Below, in pieces: positions 46,480 through 55,804 of a DNA stretch of 55,804 nt. The first letter of the stretch is position 1, and each line of letters starts with the position of its first letter. The DNA is from Xanthobacteraceae bacterium. GTDB taxonomy: Bacteria > Pseudomonadota > Alphaproteobacteria > Rhizobiales > Xanthobacteraceae. The stretch spans positions 1 to 55,804 of the forward strand of contig JAFAXD010000468.1 of the NCBI GenBank assembly GCA_019241285.1, read 5' to 3'. A program made the position numbers and the translations under genes. The notes beneath the pieces are model-generated. The model saw nothing but the letters and a program-made list of their open reading frames with translations, had not been told where the DNA came from and made no database searches.

Positions 46480-48720
46480 ATGGCCGAGCGCGCACAAGCT
46501 ATTGTCACTCCTGAAGAAACTGCGCGCGAGCAGATTGCCGCGCCAGTCCCGGCGAGCGTTATGGACCTCGCCGACAGTCCGCAGCGGTTTATCAATCGCG
46601 AGTTGTCCTGGCTTCAATTCAATCGCCGGGTTCTGGAGGAGGCGCAAAACGCCAATCACCCGCTGCTCGAACGCATACGTTTTCTGTCGATTTCGGCGAA
46701 CAATCTCGACGAGTTTTTCATGGTTCGCGTCGCTGGACTCAAAGGACAGGTGCGCGAGGGGATCACCACGGCGAGTCCTGATGGGTTGAGCCCGGCTGAA
46801 CAACTGGCACGGATCACCGACGCGGTCTCGGTGCTCGCGAGCGATCAGCAAAAGCGCTGGCAGGAATTGCGCGGCGAGCTCGCTAGCGTCGGCATCATTC
46901 TTGTCGATGGCAACGCCATCAAGAAACAAGAGCGGGCATGGCTTGAAGAATATTTTCTGCAGCACATCTTTCCGGTGCTGACGCCGCTCGCGATCGACCC
47001 GGCGCATCCGTTCCCGTTCATTCCCAATCTCGGTTTCTCGATCGCGTTGCAGCTCGTCCGCGCGCGCGACGGTAAGCCGATGAACGCGCTGATCCGCGTT
47101 CCGCAGAAGGTCGAGCGTTTCATTCGCCTGCCGGGGACGGCGGAGAGCGGCGGCGCCGTGCGCATGATCATGCTGGAGCAGGTGACCGGGTTGTTCATCC
47201 CCAACCTGTTCCCCGGATACAAGGTGAAAGGGCAGGGCGCCTTCCGTGTGATCCGCGACTCCGACATCGAAATTGAAGAAGAGGCCGAGGATCTCGTGCG
47301 CTTGTTCGAGACCGTGCTCAAGCAGCGCCGGCGCGGATCCGTGATTCGGCTGGAGCTCGAGGCGTCGATGCCGGCGGAGCTGCGCCGCTTCGTCCAACAC
47401 GAACTCGCCGTCGCTGATGACGAGATATTTCTGGTCGACGGGATGTTGGCGCTCGCCGAGCTCTCGCAGGTCATGGCGGTGGATCGGCCTGATCTCGAGT
47501 TCGTGCCCTACAACCCGCGCTTTCCGGAGCGAATTCGCGACCACGCGGGTGATTGCTTCGCCGCAATTCGCCAGAAAGATCTGATTGTCCATCACCCTTA
47601 CGAATCATTCGACGTGGTGGTGCAGTTTCTCGCCCAGGCGGCGCGCGATCCCGAGGTCGTTGCGATCAAACAAACACTCTATCGAACCTCGAAGGACAGC
47701 CCGATCGTCCACGCACTGGCGGAGGCTGCGGAGGCAGGCAAGTCCGTGACCGCGCTGGTCGAGCTCAAGGCGCGGTTCGATGAGGAAGCGAATATCCGCT
47801 GGGCGCGCGACCTCGAGCGCGCCGGCGTGCAAGTCGTCTATGGCTTCATCGAGCTCAAGACTCACGCCAAGCTCTCGATGGTGGTGCGTCGCGAAGGGGG
47901 CTCGCTGCGCTCCTATGTTCACGTCGGGACTGGCAACTATCATCCGGTCACCGCGCGCATTTACACGGATCTATCATTCTTTACCGCCGACCCCGTGCTC
48001 GCGCGCGACGTTGCCCGGATTTTCAATTTCATCACCGGGTATGCGGAACCTGCCGAACTCGAGCGCATGGCGGTGTCGCCGCTCAGCCTGCGCGACAGTA
48101 TCCTGCACCACATCGCCGGCGAGATCGAGCACGCGCGCGCGGGGCGGCCGGCGGCGATCTGGATGAAAATGAATGCGCTTGTCGATTCGGACATCATCGA
48201 CGCGCTCTATGAGGCGTCGCGGGCGGGCGTCATGATCGATCTTGTCGTCCGCGGCATCTGCTGTTTGCGGCCCGGCGTCCCAGGTCTGTCGGATAACATC
48301 CGCGCCAAATCGATCGTCGGGCGTTTTCTCGAACACGGGCGCATCTATTGCTTTGGCAACGGACATGGGCTGCCGCATCCGCAGGCTGCAGTCTACATCT
48401 CCTCGGCCGACATGATGCCGCGCAACCTTGATCGCCGGGTCGAGGCGCTATGTCCGATTCTCAATCCGACGGTGCACGAGCAGGTCCTGGATCAGATCAT
48501 GCTCGCAAACCTCAAGGATAACGAGCAGAGCTGGTCCTATCTTCCGGATGGAACCACGCTCCGCATCAAGCCGGCTGAAGGCGAGGAGCCGTTCAACGCC
48601 CACAAATATTTCATGACAAATCCGAGCTTGTCAGGGCGCGGTAAATCGCTCAAGGAGTCCTCGCCCCGAAGCCTCACCCGACGTATCGAACGTGCTAAAT
48701 CGCCTACCCAAGCCCAGTAG
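46480..48720 (+). CDS. ppk1: polyphosphate kinase 1
   Basis: [112 protein letters not shown]. Confidence 0.98.
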   Translation: MAERAQAIVTPEETAREQIAAPVPASVMDLADSPQRFINRELSWLQFNRRVLEEAQNANHPLLERIRFLSISANNLDEFFMVRVAGLKGQVREGITTASPDGLSPAEQLARITDAVSVLASDQQKRWQELRGELASVGIILVDGNAIKKQERAWLEEYFLQHIFPVLTPLAIDPAHPFPFIPNLGFSIALQLVRARDGKPMNALIRVPQKVERFIRLPGTAESGGAVRMIMLEQVTGLFIPNLFPGYKVKGQGAFRVIRDSDIEIEEEAEDLVRLFETVLKQRRRGSVIRLELEASMPAELRRFVQHELAVADDEIFLVDGMLALAELSQVMAVDRPDLEFVPYNPRFPERIRDHAGDCFAAIRQKDLIVHHPYESFDVVVQFLAQAARDPEVVAIKQTLYRTSKDSPIVHALAEAAEAGKSVTALVELKARFDEEANIRWARDLERAGVQVVYGFIELKTHAKLSMVVRREGGSLRSYVHVGTGNYHPVTARIYTDLSFFTADPVLARDVARIFNFITGYAEPAELERMAVSPLSLRDSILHHIAGEIEHARAGRPAAIWMKMNALVDSDIIDALYEASRAGVMIDLVVRGICCLRPGVPGLSDNIRAKSIVGRFLEHGRIYCFGNGHGLPHPQAAVYISSADMMPRNLDRRVEALCPILNPTVHEQVLDQIMLANLKDNEQSWSYLPDGTTLRIKPAEGEEPFNAHKYFMTNPSLSGRGKSLKESSPRSLTRRIERAKSPTQAQ

Positions 48721-50221
48721 CCCGGCACAAGGCCGGCTCGACCGCGGCCCGCCCGTCGCGGTGATCGATATCGGCTCGAACTCGGTCCGGCTTGTCGCTT
48801 ACGAGGGCCTCTCGCGCAGCCTCACGCCGATTTTCAACGAAAAAGTTCTCGCCGGTCTCGGGCGCGAGGTGCAATCGACCGGGTTGCTGGCGCCGGACGC
48901 GGTGGACAAGGCGCTGGTCGCACTGCGCCGCTTCCGCCAGCTATGTGAGACCATCCGGGTCAAGAAAATCTGGGCGATCGCCACCGCCGCATGTCGCGAT
49001 GCTGAGAATGGGCCCGAGTTTATCGCGGCCGCCGAGCAGATCTGTGGGGCGACCATCGACGTTCTCTCCGGCAAGCGCGAGGCGATGCTCTCGGCGCTCG
49101 GCGTGGTGTCGGGTTTTCATCACGCGGACGGGATCGTCGGAGATCTTGGCGGCGGTTCGCTGGAATTGATCGATGTGCGCGGGCGCCGGATCAGAGCCGG
49201 CGCCACGCTGCCGCTCGGCGGTCTCGCCCTGCAGGACATCTCGAAGAAATCATTGAAATATGCCGAGAAGGTCGTCACCCGGGAACTCGCGCGCATCCCT
49301 TCCCTGAAGATCGGTGCGCAGCGCAATTTCTATGCGGTCGGCGGCACTTGGCGAGCGATCGCGCGCTTGTACATGTGGCAGACAGGCTATCCGTTGCACG
49401 TCGCGCATGGATATTCGGTTCCCGCCAAGGAGGTGCTCGAGTTCGCGCGGCTCGTGCGCCGGGTCGACGCGAACACGCTGTCGAAGATCGAAGTCGTCGC
49501 CGACGCGCGGCGCCCGCTACTGGCTTATGCGGCCATCGTGTTGGAGCAATTGGTGCGCAAGGCGCGGCCCAAGCAGGTCGTGTTCTCAGCGCTCGGCGTG
49601 CGCGAAGGTCTGCTCTACGAGCTGCTTGATGAGGAAGAGCAGAAGAAGGACGCGCTGCTCGCGGCCGCCTATGAGCTCAACACTCTGCGTTCGCGCTCGC
49701 CGCGGCACGGTGAAGAGCTGATCGAGTGGACAGACCGGTTCATGAGCACGTCAGGGCTCGATGAGACCGCGGAGGAGAAGCGCTTGCGCCATGCGGCCTG
49801 CTTGTTGGCTGATATCGGTTGGCGCGCGCATCCCGATTATCGTGGTGAGCAGTCGCTCAACATCATCGCCAACGCGGCGTTTGTCGGCATCGACCACCCG
49901 GGACGTGCGTTCATTGCGTTGTCGGTGTTCTACCGACACGTGGGATTGATCGACGAGGAATTGTCCCCGCATGTGCGCGAGCTCGCCACCACCCGCATGC
50001 TCGATCGCGCACGGGTGCTGGGCGCCGCCATGCGGGTTGCGTACGTGACGTCGGCGGCGATGCCGGGCGTGCTCCCGCATACGCCGATGATCGTCGAGCG
50101 CGGCAAGCTGAAGCTGACATTGACTGGCCGTTTCGCCGCTTACGATGGGGAGCGCGTCTACGCGCGGCTACGCCAGCTCGCGCGCTTGATCGGCCGCGAG
50201 GCCATCATCGCGATCGCTTAG
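48692..50221 (+). CDS. ppx: Ppx/GppA phosphatase family protein (exopolyphosphatase)
   Basis: [61 protein letters not shown]; overlaps the 3' end of ppk1. Confidence 0.95.
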   Translation: MLNRLPKPSSPAQGRLDRGPPVAVIDIGSNSVRLVAYEGLSRSLTPIFNEKVLAGLGREVQSTGLLAPDAVDKALVALRRFRQLCETIRVKKIWAIATAACRDAENGPEFIAAAEQICGATIDVLSGKREAMLSALGVVSGFHHADGIVGDLGGGSLELIDVRGRRIRAGATLPLGGLALQDISKKSLKYAEKVVTRELARIPSLKIGAQRNFYAVGGTWRAIARLYMWQTGYPLHVAHGYSVPAKEVLEFARLVRRVDANTLSKIEVVADARRPLLAYAAIVLEQLVRKARPKQVVFSALGVREGLLYELLDEEEQKKDALLAAAYELNTLRSRSPRHGEELIEWTDRFMSTSGLDETAEEKRLRHAACLLADIGWRAHPDYRGEQSLNIIANAAFVGIDHPGRAFIALSVFYRHVGLIDEELSPHVRELATTRMLDRARVLGAAMRVAYVTSAAMPGVLPHTPMIVERGKLKLTLTGRFAAYDGERVYARLRQLARLIGREAIIAIA

Positions 50222-50222
50222 C

Positions 50223-51431
50223 TTAGTTGGTGCGCTCGCGTGCCACCACGCGGCCCCGTTCGATCGACAGCGCCAGTCGCCCGTGTTTCAGCGCCAGCGC
50301 CTTTTCGCCGAACAGCTCGCGCCGCCAGCCGCGCATCGCTGCGACATCGGCAGCATCATCGCCCGCAATCTGTTCAAGATCGTCGACGGTGGCGATGATC
50401 TTTGCCGCGACTCCAAATTCTTCCGAGGTCATGCGCAACAACACTTTCAGCAATTCGACAGTGGCGCCATTCGCATTGATCGGTTTCGGCCGATCAATCG
50501 GGGGCAGGGTCTTTGGGTCGCGCGCGAGCCCGCGCTGCACCGTATCGATCACGTCCTGCCCCCAACGCGAGCGTTCGAACCCCTTGGGCAGCGAGCGCAC
50601 GTGGGAGAGCCGCTCCAAAGACGTCGGTGCCTGGATGGCGATATCGCCGAGCACATCGTCGCGTAAAACGCGGCCGCGCGGCAGGTCGCGGGTTTGTGCC
50701 TCGCGCTCGCGCCACGCGGCAATCTCGATCAAAACCGCAAGCTCCTTGGGCTTGCGTACGCGCGTCTTCAGGCGCTGCCACGCGTTCTCCGGCTCGGCCC
50801 GGTAGGTGTCTGGCGAGGTGAGAATCTCCATCTCCTCGCCGACCCACTCGCTGCGCCCGCGTTGCGCAAGATCGGCGGCCAGCGCCAGATAAACGTCGCG
50901 CAAATGCGTCACGTCGGAGATCGCGTAGGCGAGCTGCGCGTTGGACAGGGGCCGCCTGGACCAATCGGTAAATCGATTCGACTTGTCGAGACTGTCGCCC
51001 GTAATTCGCTGCACCAGCTGATCGTAAGAGATTGAATCGCCATAGCCCAGCACCATGGCGGCGACCTGGGTGTCGAAGATCGGGTGCGGGATGCGGCCGG
51101 CCATGTGCCAGACGATCTCGATGTCCTGGCGGGCCGCGTGAAAGACCTTGAGCACGTGCTCGCTGACCATCAGGTCGAAGAACGGCTGCAGGTCCAAACC
51201 GGGCGCCAGCGTATCAATGACGATGGCTTCATCGGCGCTGGCGATCTGCGCGACACAGAGCAGCGGATAGTACGTCGTCTCGCGCAGGAACTCGGTATCG
51301 ACCGTGACAAACGGATAGCGAGCGAGCCGCGCGCACGCCGACACCAGGTCGCGCGTCGTGGTGATTGGCTCGATTGCCGCACTGAGTGCGTGCGCGCCAT
51401 CCTGGATGGCATGCCGCGACCGACCACTCAT
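50223..51431 (-). CDS. rnd: ribonuclease D
   Basis: [111 protein letters not shown]. Confidence 0.96.
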   Translation of the reverse strand: MSGRSRHAIQDGAHALSAAIEPITTTRDLVSACARLARYPFVTVDTEFLRETTYYPLLCVAQIASADEAIVIDTLAPGLDLQPFFDLMVSEHVLKVFHAARQDIEIVWHMAGRIPHPIFDTQVAAMVLGYGDSISYDQLVQRITGDSLDKSNRFTDWSRRPLSNAQLAYAISDVTHLRDVYLALAADLAQRGRSEWVGEEMEILTSPDTYRAEPENAWQRLKTRVRKPKELAVLIEIAAWREREAQTRDLPRGRVLRDDVLGDIAIQAPTSLERLSHVRSLPKGFERSRWGQDVIDTVQRGLARDPKTLPPIDRPKPINANGATVELLKVLLRMTSEEFGVAAKIIATVDDLEQIAGDDAADVAAMRGWRRELFGEKALALKHGRLALSIERGRVVARERTN

Positions 51432-53071
51432 TATCCGCGCACCTTCGGCATCATGATGAACTCCCAGGGAGATGGCATAGGCCCGACGGGGACCTCAATC
51501 AATGTCGGGCCGTCGCGTCGCGCAAGCGCGCGCCGTAGCGCACCCCGCAGCTCGTCGGGGTTGCGTGCCCGCTCCGCGGCCGCCCCGAAGCTCTCGGCGA
51601 AGCGTACGAAATCGGGATTAACAAGATCACTGGCAATCAGTCGATTGCCGAACTGCTCCTCCTGAATCCGCCGCACGTTGCCGAAGGCGCCGTCCACAAA
51701 CACGATAGTGGTGAGCGGGATGCTGTGCCGCACCGCGGTTGCCATTTCGTTCGCGGTGTACATGAATCCGCCGTCGCCGCTGATCGCGATAACCGGGGTG
51801 TCGCGCCGGGAGTCCTGGACCCCAAGGGCGGTCGCGAATCCCCAGCCGAGATTATCCTGGTAGCCCGGTGAGATGAATGTGCGCGGCCGATAAATCGGAA
51901 AGGCAAGGCGAGCCGCAAACCCGACCTGAGTCACCTCATCGACCAGGATCCCGTCTTCGGGCAATTCGGCGCGAATCGCGGCGAGGAATCCGAGCTGCGG
52001 GGCAAGCTTGCCAAGCCGCTTGGTCCAGTGTGCCTGGCGCTCCTCCATCTCGTCTTTACGCGACTTCCGGGCGGTGTTACGGGTCGCCAGCGCATCGATC
52101 ATGCGGCGCAGGATCGGCGCCGCGTTGCCGATCAGCGCCACAGCCGGGGGCTGGACGCGCGCCGGTTCTTCCGGATCAGCATCGATGCGAATGACCGCGA
52201 GCTGGTCATCAATGCCCCATTGCCGCTGCTGCGGCAGATGCGTCCCAACCGCAAGCACTACATCGGCTTGCGCCCACAGCTCGTGCCCAAGCGGAAGCGT
52301 GACGCTGAGCGGATCGCGGCTGTCGAGCACGCCACGGCCACGGCGATACCCCAGCACGGGCGCCTGCAGCACGGCGGAGAGCTCGGTCACTTCGGTCGAG
52401 GCGCCCTGAGCGCCACCGCCACACACGATCAGGGGTCGTTTGGCCGCACCCAGGCGCTTGGCGGCCTCTTTCACGGCATCCTCGTCGATCGCAGGAGCGG
52501 AGGTCGCCAAAGGCGGCTCCATGGCAACCGCCCCTTTTCGCCCCCACACGTCGATGGCGCATTCCAGGGCGGCCGGACCCGGCCGGCCGCGGCGCATCGC
52601 CGCCATGGCCTGGGCGACCAGGCCCGATGCCGCCTCCGGCCCGCGGATGCGGCCGGAAAAGTCGACCAGCCGGGCGATGATGCCGGCTTGGTCCCGGATT
52701 TCATGCAGATGGCCGAGGCCGCGACCGATGTCGGCATCTGGGATTTGGCCAATCAGCGCCAGGACAGGCGCGTTCATGGAATAGGCGGTCAGCAGCGCCG
52801 CGCCGGTATTGAGGAGGCCCGGTCCGGGCACGACCGCATAGGTCTGTGGCCGGTCCGTCGCCAGCGCCGCCCCGAGCGCCATATAGGCCGCGCCCTGCTC
52901 GTGGCGCGTGTGCACGACGCGAATCGCGGCGGAGGCCTGAAACAGCGCCTCGAACAGGTGGTCGTTATGTACGCCGGGGAGGGCGTACATCGTATCGATC
53001 CCGTGGGCGATGAGAGATGCGACGGTTGCGTCCGCCGTCGTCATCGGTTCTGCGCGGACTGACTGAGCCAT
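51431..53071 (-). CDS. thiamine pyrophosphate-binding protein (acetolactate synthase-like)
   Basis: [31 protein letters not shown]...[78 protein letters not shown]. Confidence 0.95.
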   Translation of the reverse strand: MAQSVRAEPMTTADATVASLIAHGIDTMYALPGVHNDHLFEALFQASAAIRVVHTRHEQGAAYMALGAALATDRPQTYAVVPGPGLLNTGAALLTAYSMNAPVLALIGQIPDADIGRGLGHLHEIRDQAGIIARLVDFSGRIRGPEAASGLVAQAMAAMRRGRPGPAALECAIDVWGRKGAVAMEPPLATSAPAIDEDAVKEAAKRLGAAKRPLIVCGGGAQGASTEVTELSAVLQAPVLGYRRGRGVLDSRDPLSVTLPLGHELWAQADVVLAVGTHLPQQRQWGIDDQLAVIRIDADPEEPARVQPPAVALIGNAAPILRRMIDALATRNTARKSRKDEMEERQAHWTKRLGKLAPQLGFLAAIRAELPEDGILVDEVTQVGFAARLAFPIYRPRTFISPGYQDNLGWGFATALGVQDSRRDTPVIAISGDGGFMYTANEMATAVRHSIPLTTIVFVDGAFGNVRRIQEEQFGNRLIASDLVNPDFVRFAESFGAAAERARNPDELRGALRRALARRDGPTLIEVPVGPMPSPWEFIMMPKVRG

Positions 53072-53198
53072 TCTGACTACGCAATGTGCAGATCAGGACG
53101 GTTCTGTCGAGGGGGCAGGGCGTTAGCCTGAGATCGGCGGTTGCCTTGACAAATCGGGACTCGCGTGCGCCTTTCCCCCGCCCCTCAAGAGCTGAACA

Positions 53199-54995
53199 AT
53201 GCACAGATACCGTTCGCATACGTGTGGCGCGCTGCGCGCCAGCGACATTGGCCAAACCGTCCGGCTGTCCGGCTGGTGCCATCGGATTCGCGACCACGGG
53301 GGTGTGCTGTTCATCGATCTGCGTGATCATTATGGGCTGGTGCAAGTGGTGGCGGATCCCGATTCGCCCGCCTTCCGAACCGCCGAGACCCTGCGCTCGG
53401 AATGGGTTGTGAAGGTCGACGGGCGGGTCCGCGGCCGCCCCGCCGGCACTGAAAACCCGGAACTGCCGACCGGCGCCGTCGAGGTCTATGCGACCGACAT
53501 CGAGGTGCTGGGACCAGCGGCCGAATTGCCCATGCCGGTCTTCGGCGACCAGGAATATCCAGAAGAGATCCGGCTCAAATACCGGTTCCTCGACCTGCGG
53601 CGCGAGCGGCTGCATCGCAATATCATGAAGCGCGGTGCCATCATCGACTCGCTGCGACGGCGCATGCGCGAGCAGGGGTTCTTTGAGTTCCAGACTCCGA
53701 TCCTGACGGCTTCCAGTCCGGAAGGCGCGCGCGATTACCTGGTGCCGTCGCGTCTGCACCCGGGCAAGTTTTATGCACTGCCGCAGGCGCCGCAGCAGTT
53801 CAAACAATTGACCATGATCTCGGGGTTTGATCGCTACTTCCAGATCGCGCCCTGTTTTCGCGACGAGGACGCGCGCGCCGATCGCTCGCCTGGCGAGTTC
53901 TATCAACTCGACATTGAGATGAGCTTCGTCACTCAGGACGATGTATTTGAAGCGGTCGAGCCGGTGTTGCGCGGCGTGTTCGAGGAATTTGCTGAGGGTA
54001 AGCCGGTCACGCAGAAATTCCCGCTCATTTCCTACGCAGACGCGATCCAGCAATACGGCACCGACAAGCCCGACCTGCGCAACCCGATCCGGATGCACAA
54101 CGTCAGCGAGGCGTTCCGCGGCTCCGGCTTCAAGGTGTTCGCCAACATGCTGGCGTCGGATCCAGCCGCTCAAGTCTGGGGCTTGCCAGCGCCCGGCGGC
54201 GGCAATCGTGCGTTCTGCGACCGCATGGATGATTGGGCCAAGGGCGAGGGCCTGCCCGGGCTCGGGTATATTTTCTGGCGCGAGGGAGAAGACGGCGGTG
54301 CTGGGCCATTGGCGAGAAACATCGGCCCGGAGCGGACCAGCGCCATTCGCGAGCAACTCGGGCTAGGAATTGGCGATGCGGTCTTCTTCCTCGCCGGAAA
54401 TCCGAAGGCTTTCGTCAAGGTTGCCGGACTTGCGCGCACGCGCATCGGCGAAGCATTGAAATTGGTCGATCAGGAACGGTTCGAGTTGTGCTGGATCGTC
54501 AATTTTCCGATGTATGAATGGAACGAAGAGGAGAAGAAGGTCGACTTCTCGCACAATCCGTTCTCGATGCCCAACATGTCGGCGGAGGAGTTCCTCGCGC
54601 TTGATCCGAGCGATCGCGAGAAGTTGCTCAGCATCAAGGCCATTCAATACGACATCGTCTGCAATGGCGTGGAACTCTCCTCCGGTGCCATCCGCAATCA
54701 TCGTCCCGACGTAATGAAGAAGGCCTTCGCCATCGCAGGTTATCCGGAAGACGTGTTGGAGCAGAAATTCGGCGGCATGCTGCATGCGCTGTCGCTGGGC
54801 GCACCGCCGCACGGCGGCATTGCCCCCGGTATCGACCGGATTGTGATGTTACTGTGCGGGGAGGAGAACCTGCGAGAGGTGGTGCTGTTCCCAATGAATC
54901 AGCGCGCCGAGGATTTGATGATGGGAGCGCCCTCGGACGTGAGCGCCAAGCAATTGCGCGAGCTCCACATCCGTCTCGATCTGCGGGACAAATGA
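53199..54995 (+). CDS. aspS: aspartyl-tRNA synthetase
   Basis: [130 protein letters not shown]. Confidence 0.98.
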   Translation: MHRYRSHTCGALRASDIGQTVRLSGWCHRIRDHGGVLFIDLRDHYGLVQVVADPDSPAFRTAETLRSEWVVKVDGRVRGRPAGTENPELPTGAVEVYATDIEVLGPAAELPMPVFGDQEYPEEIRLKYRFLDLRRERLHRNIMKRGAIIDSLRRRMREQGFFEFQTPILTASSPEGARDYLVPSRLHPGKFYALPQAPQQFKQLTMISGFDRYFQIAPCFRDEDARADRSPGEFYQLDIEMSFVTQDDVFEAVEPVLRGVFEEFAEGKPVTQKFPLISYADAIQQYGTDKPDLRNPIRMHNVSEAFRGSGFKVFANMLASDPAAQVWGLPAPGGGNRAFCDRMDDWAKGEGLPGLGYIFWREGEDGGAGPLARNIGPERTSAIREQLGLGIGDAVFFLAGNPKAFVKVAGLARTRIGEALKLVDQERFELCWIVNFPMYEWNEEEKKVDFSHNPFSMPNMSAEEFLALDPSDREKLLSIKAIQYDIVCNGVELSSGAIRNHRPDVMKKAFAIAGYPEDVLEQKFGGMLHALSLGAPPHGGIAPGIDRIVMLLCGEENLREVVLFPMNQRAEDLMMGAPSDVSAKQLRELHIRLDLRDK

Positions 54996-55034
54996 CGACC
55001 CGTCGATCACTTCGCGCCAGCTCAGGCGCGCGTT

Positions 55035-55804
55035 GTGCGTAACGTGCCACCGAACACACTCGCGCTTTCGCATCGACAATCGCTTGTCGAAAAGCTGTCG
55101 ACCTCGTTGCAAAAACGCCGCCTCTGGTTGCGAGACCTGTGTGGGGCGCGCTCGCGCACGGTCAAGTGCCGCTATTTCGACACGCAGTTCATTGTCGACC
55201 TCGACGATGTCATTGGCTACGAGATTGCCATTCGTCGGTTCGAATGGCGCGAGCTCAAGCTGATGATCGACGCGTGCCGTCGCCTTGCGCCGGTGATCTT
55301 CCTCGATGTCGGAGCCAACATCGGTCTTTATTCGTGCGTGCTCGGCCGCCACAAGTTGGTGCCCAGCATCATCGCCTTCGAGCCGGATCGTGAGAACTTC
55401 GCGCGGCTGCAAGCCAACATCGCGCTCAACGCGCTTGCTGATGTCATCGAGGCGCGGCAGGCCGCCGCCGGCAATGCCCCCGGCACCGTGAGGTTGGTGC
55501 CTTCAGATGCAGCAAACCGCGGCATGTCACGGATCGAGTCAGGCGCCGGCGACGGCTATGAGGTTGCGTCGGTGGCGCTCGATGCGGTTGTGCCGCTGCG
55601 CGACGTAATGATTGCCCTGAAGGTCGATGTCGAGGGTTACGAAGCGCAAGTCCTGACCGGCGCCCAGCAGCTGCTCTCGCGCAATGGAGGTTTCGCCCAG
55701 ATCGAGGCGCGCGAGGACGCGGCCGCAGCATTGGTGGCCGATCGGATGGCGAGCTTCGGTTGGCGGTTCCTGGAGCGCTACGGGCTCGACTTGCGGTTTG
55801 AGAA
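55035..55804 (+). CDS. FkbM family methyltransferase, truncated by the window end and absent from the ORF track
   Basis: GTG-start frame open to window end: ...KCRYFDTQFIVDLDDVIGYEIAIRRFEWRELKLMIDACRRLAPVIFLDVGANIGLYSCVLGRHKLVPSIIAFEPDRENFARLQANIALNAL...IALKVDVEGYEAQVLTGAQQLL. Confidence 0.88.
   Translation, partial: MRNVPPNTLALSHRQSLVEKLSTSLQKRRLWLRDLCGARSRTVKCRYFDTQFIVDLDDVIGYEIAIRRFEWRELKLMIDACRRLAPVIFLDVGANIGLYSCVLGRHKLVPSIIAFEPDRENFARLQANIALNALADVIEARQAAAGNAPGTVRLVPSDAANRGMSRIESGAGDGYEVASVALDAVVPLRDVMIALKVDVEGYEAQVLTGAQQLLSRNGGFAQIEAREDAAAALVADRMASFGWRFLERYGLDLRFE

Noticed and set aside
46246-47595. 449-aa minus-strand ORF
   Set aside because: Antisense of ppk1; longest shadow ORF but no recognisable family.
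52965-54356. 463-aa minus-strand ORF
   Set aside because: Antisense of aspS, which is unmistakable.

Overview
High-GC alphaproteobacterial chromosomal window; the gene content resembles Hyphomicrobiales/Bradyrhizobium relatives (inference only). It has three parts. (1) 1-14 kb: mixed accessory and hypothetical genes, including a sorbosone-dehydrogenase-like PQQ protein with a DUF2231-like partner, a class III cyclase, a PHB-depolymerase-like esterase, an LLM oxidoreductase, a cupin, an isochorismatase-like hydrolase and a GST. (2) 14.6-33.8 kb: a large cluster that looks devoted to organosulfur/sulfonate uptake and oxidation-reduction. It has three ABC importers of the nitrate/sulfonate/taurine type, a DszC/SfnB-like acyl-CoA-dehydrogenase-fold monooxygenase, an SsuD-like LLM monooxygenase, a CmcJ-like oxygenase, an FAD/NAD(P)-binding protein, and two paralogous pairs of an AprA-like flavoprotein plus an AprB-like 2x[4Fe-4S] ferredoxin. 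(3) 34-55.8 kb: mainly housekeeping genes (ndk, terC-like, Mo-oxidoreductase, csp, purN, purM, PgsA-like, HdaA-like, ppk, ppx, rnd, aspS, FkbM methyltransferase). Main non-coding observations: a 66-bp imperfect direct repeat (61/66 identical by eye) flanking the first 10.6-kb sulfur module (14162-14227 and 24778-24843); two clusters of a ~18-bp-periodic CATAGATGAC repeat next to its left boundary; a shared TCTATTRA-type motif upstream of four units of the cluster; and two CDSs absent from the ORF track (59-aa protein at 38591-38770; truncated FkbM methyltransferase at 55035-end). No rRNA, tRNA, CRISPR array or transposase gene was recognised. All family names come from reading the translations; no database search was run.
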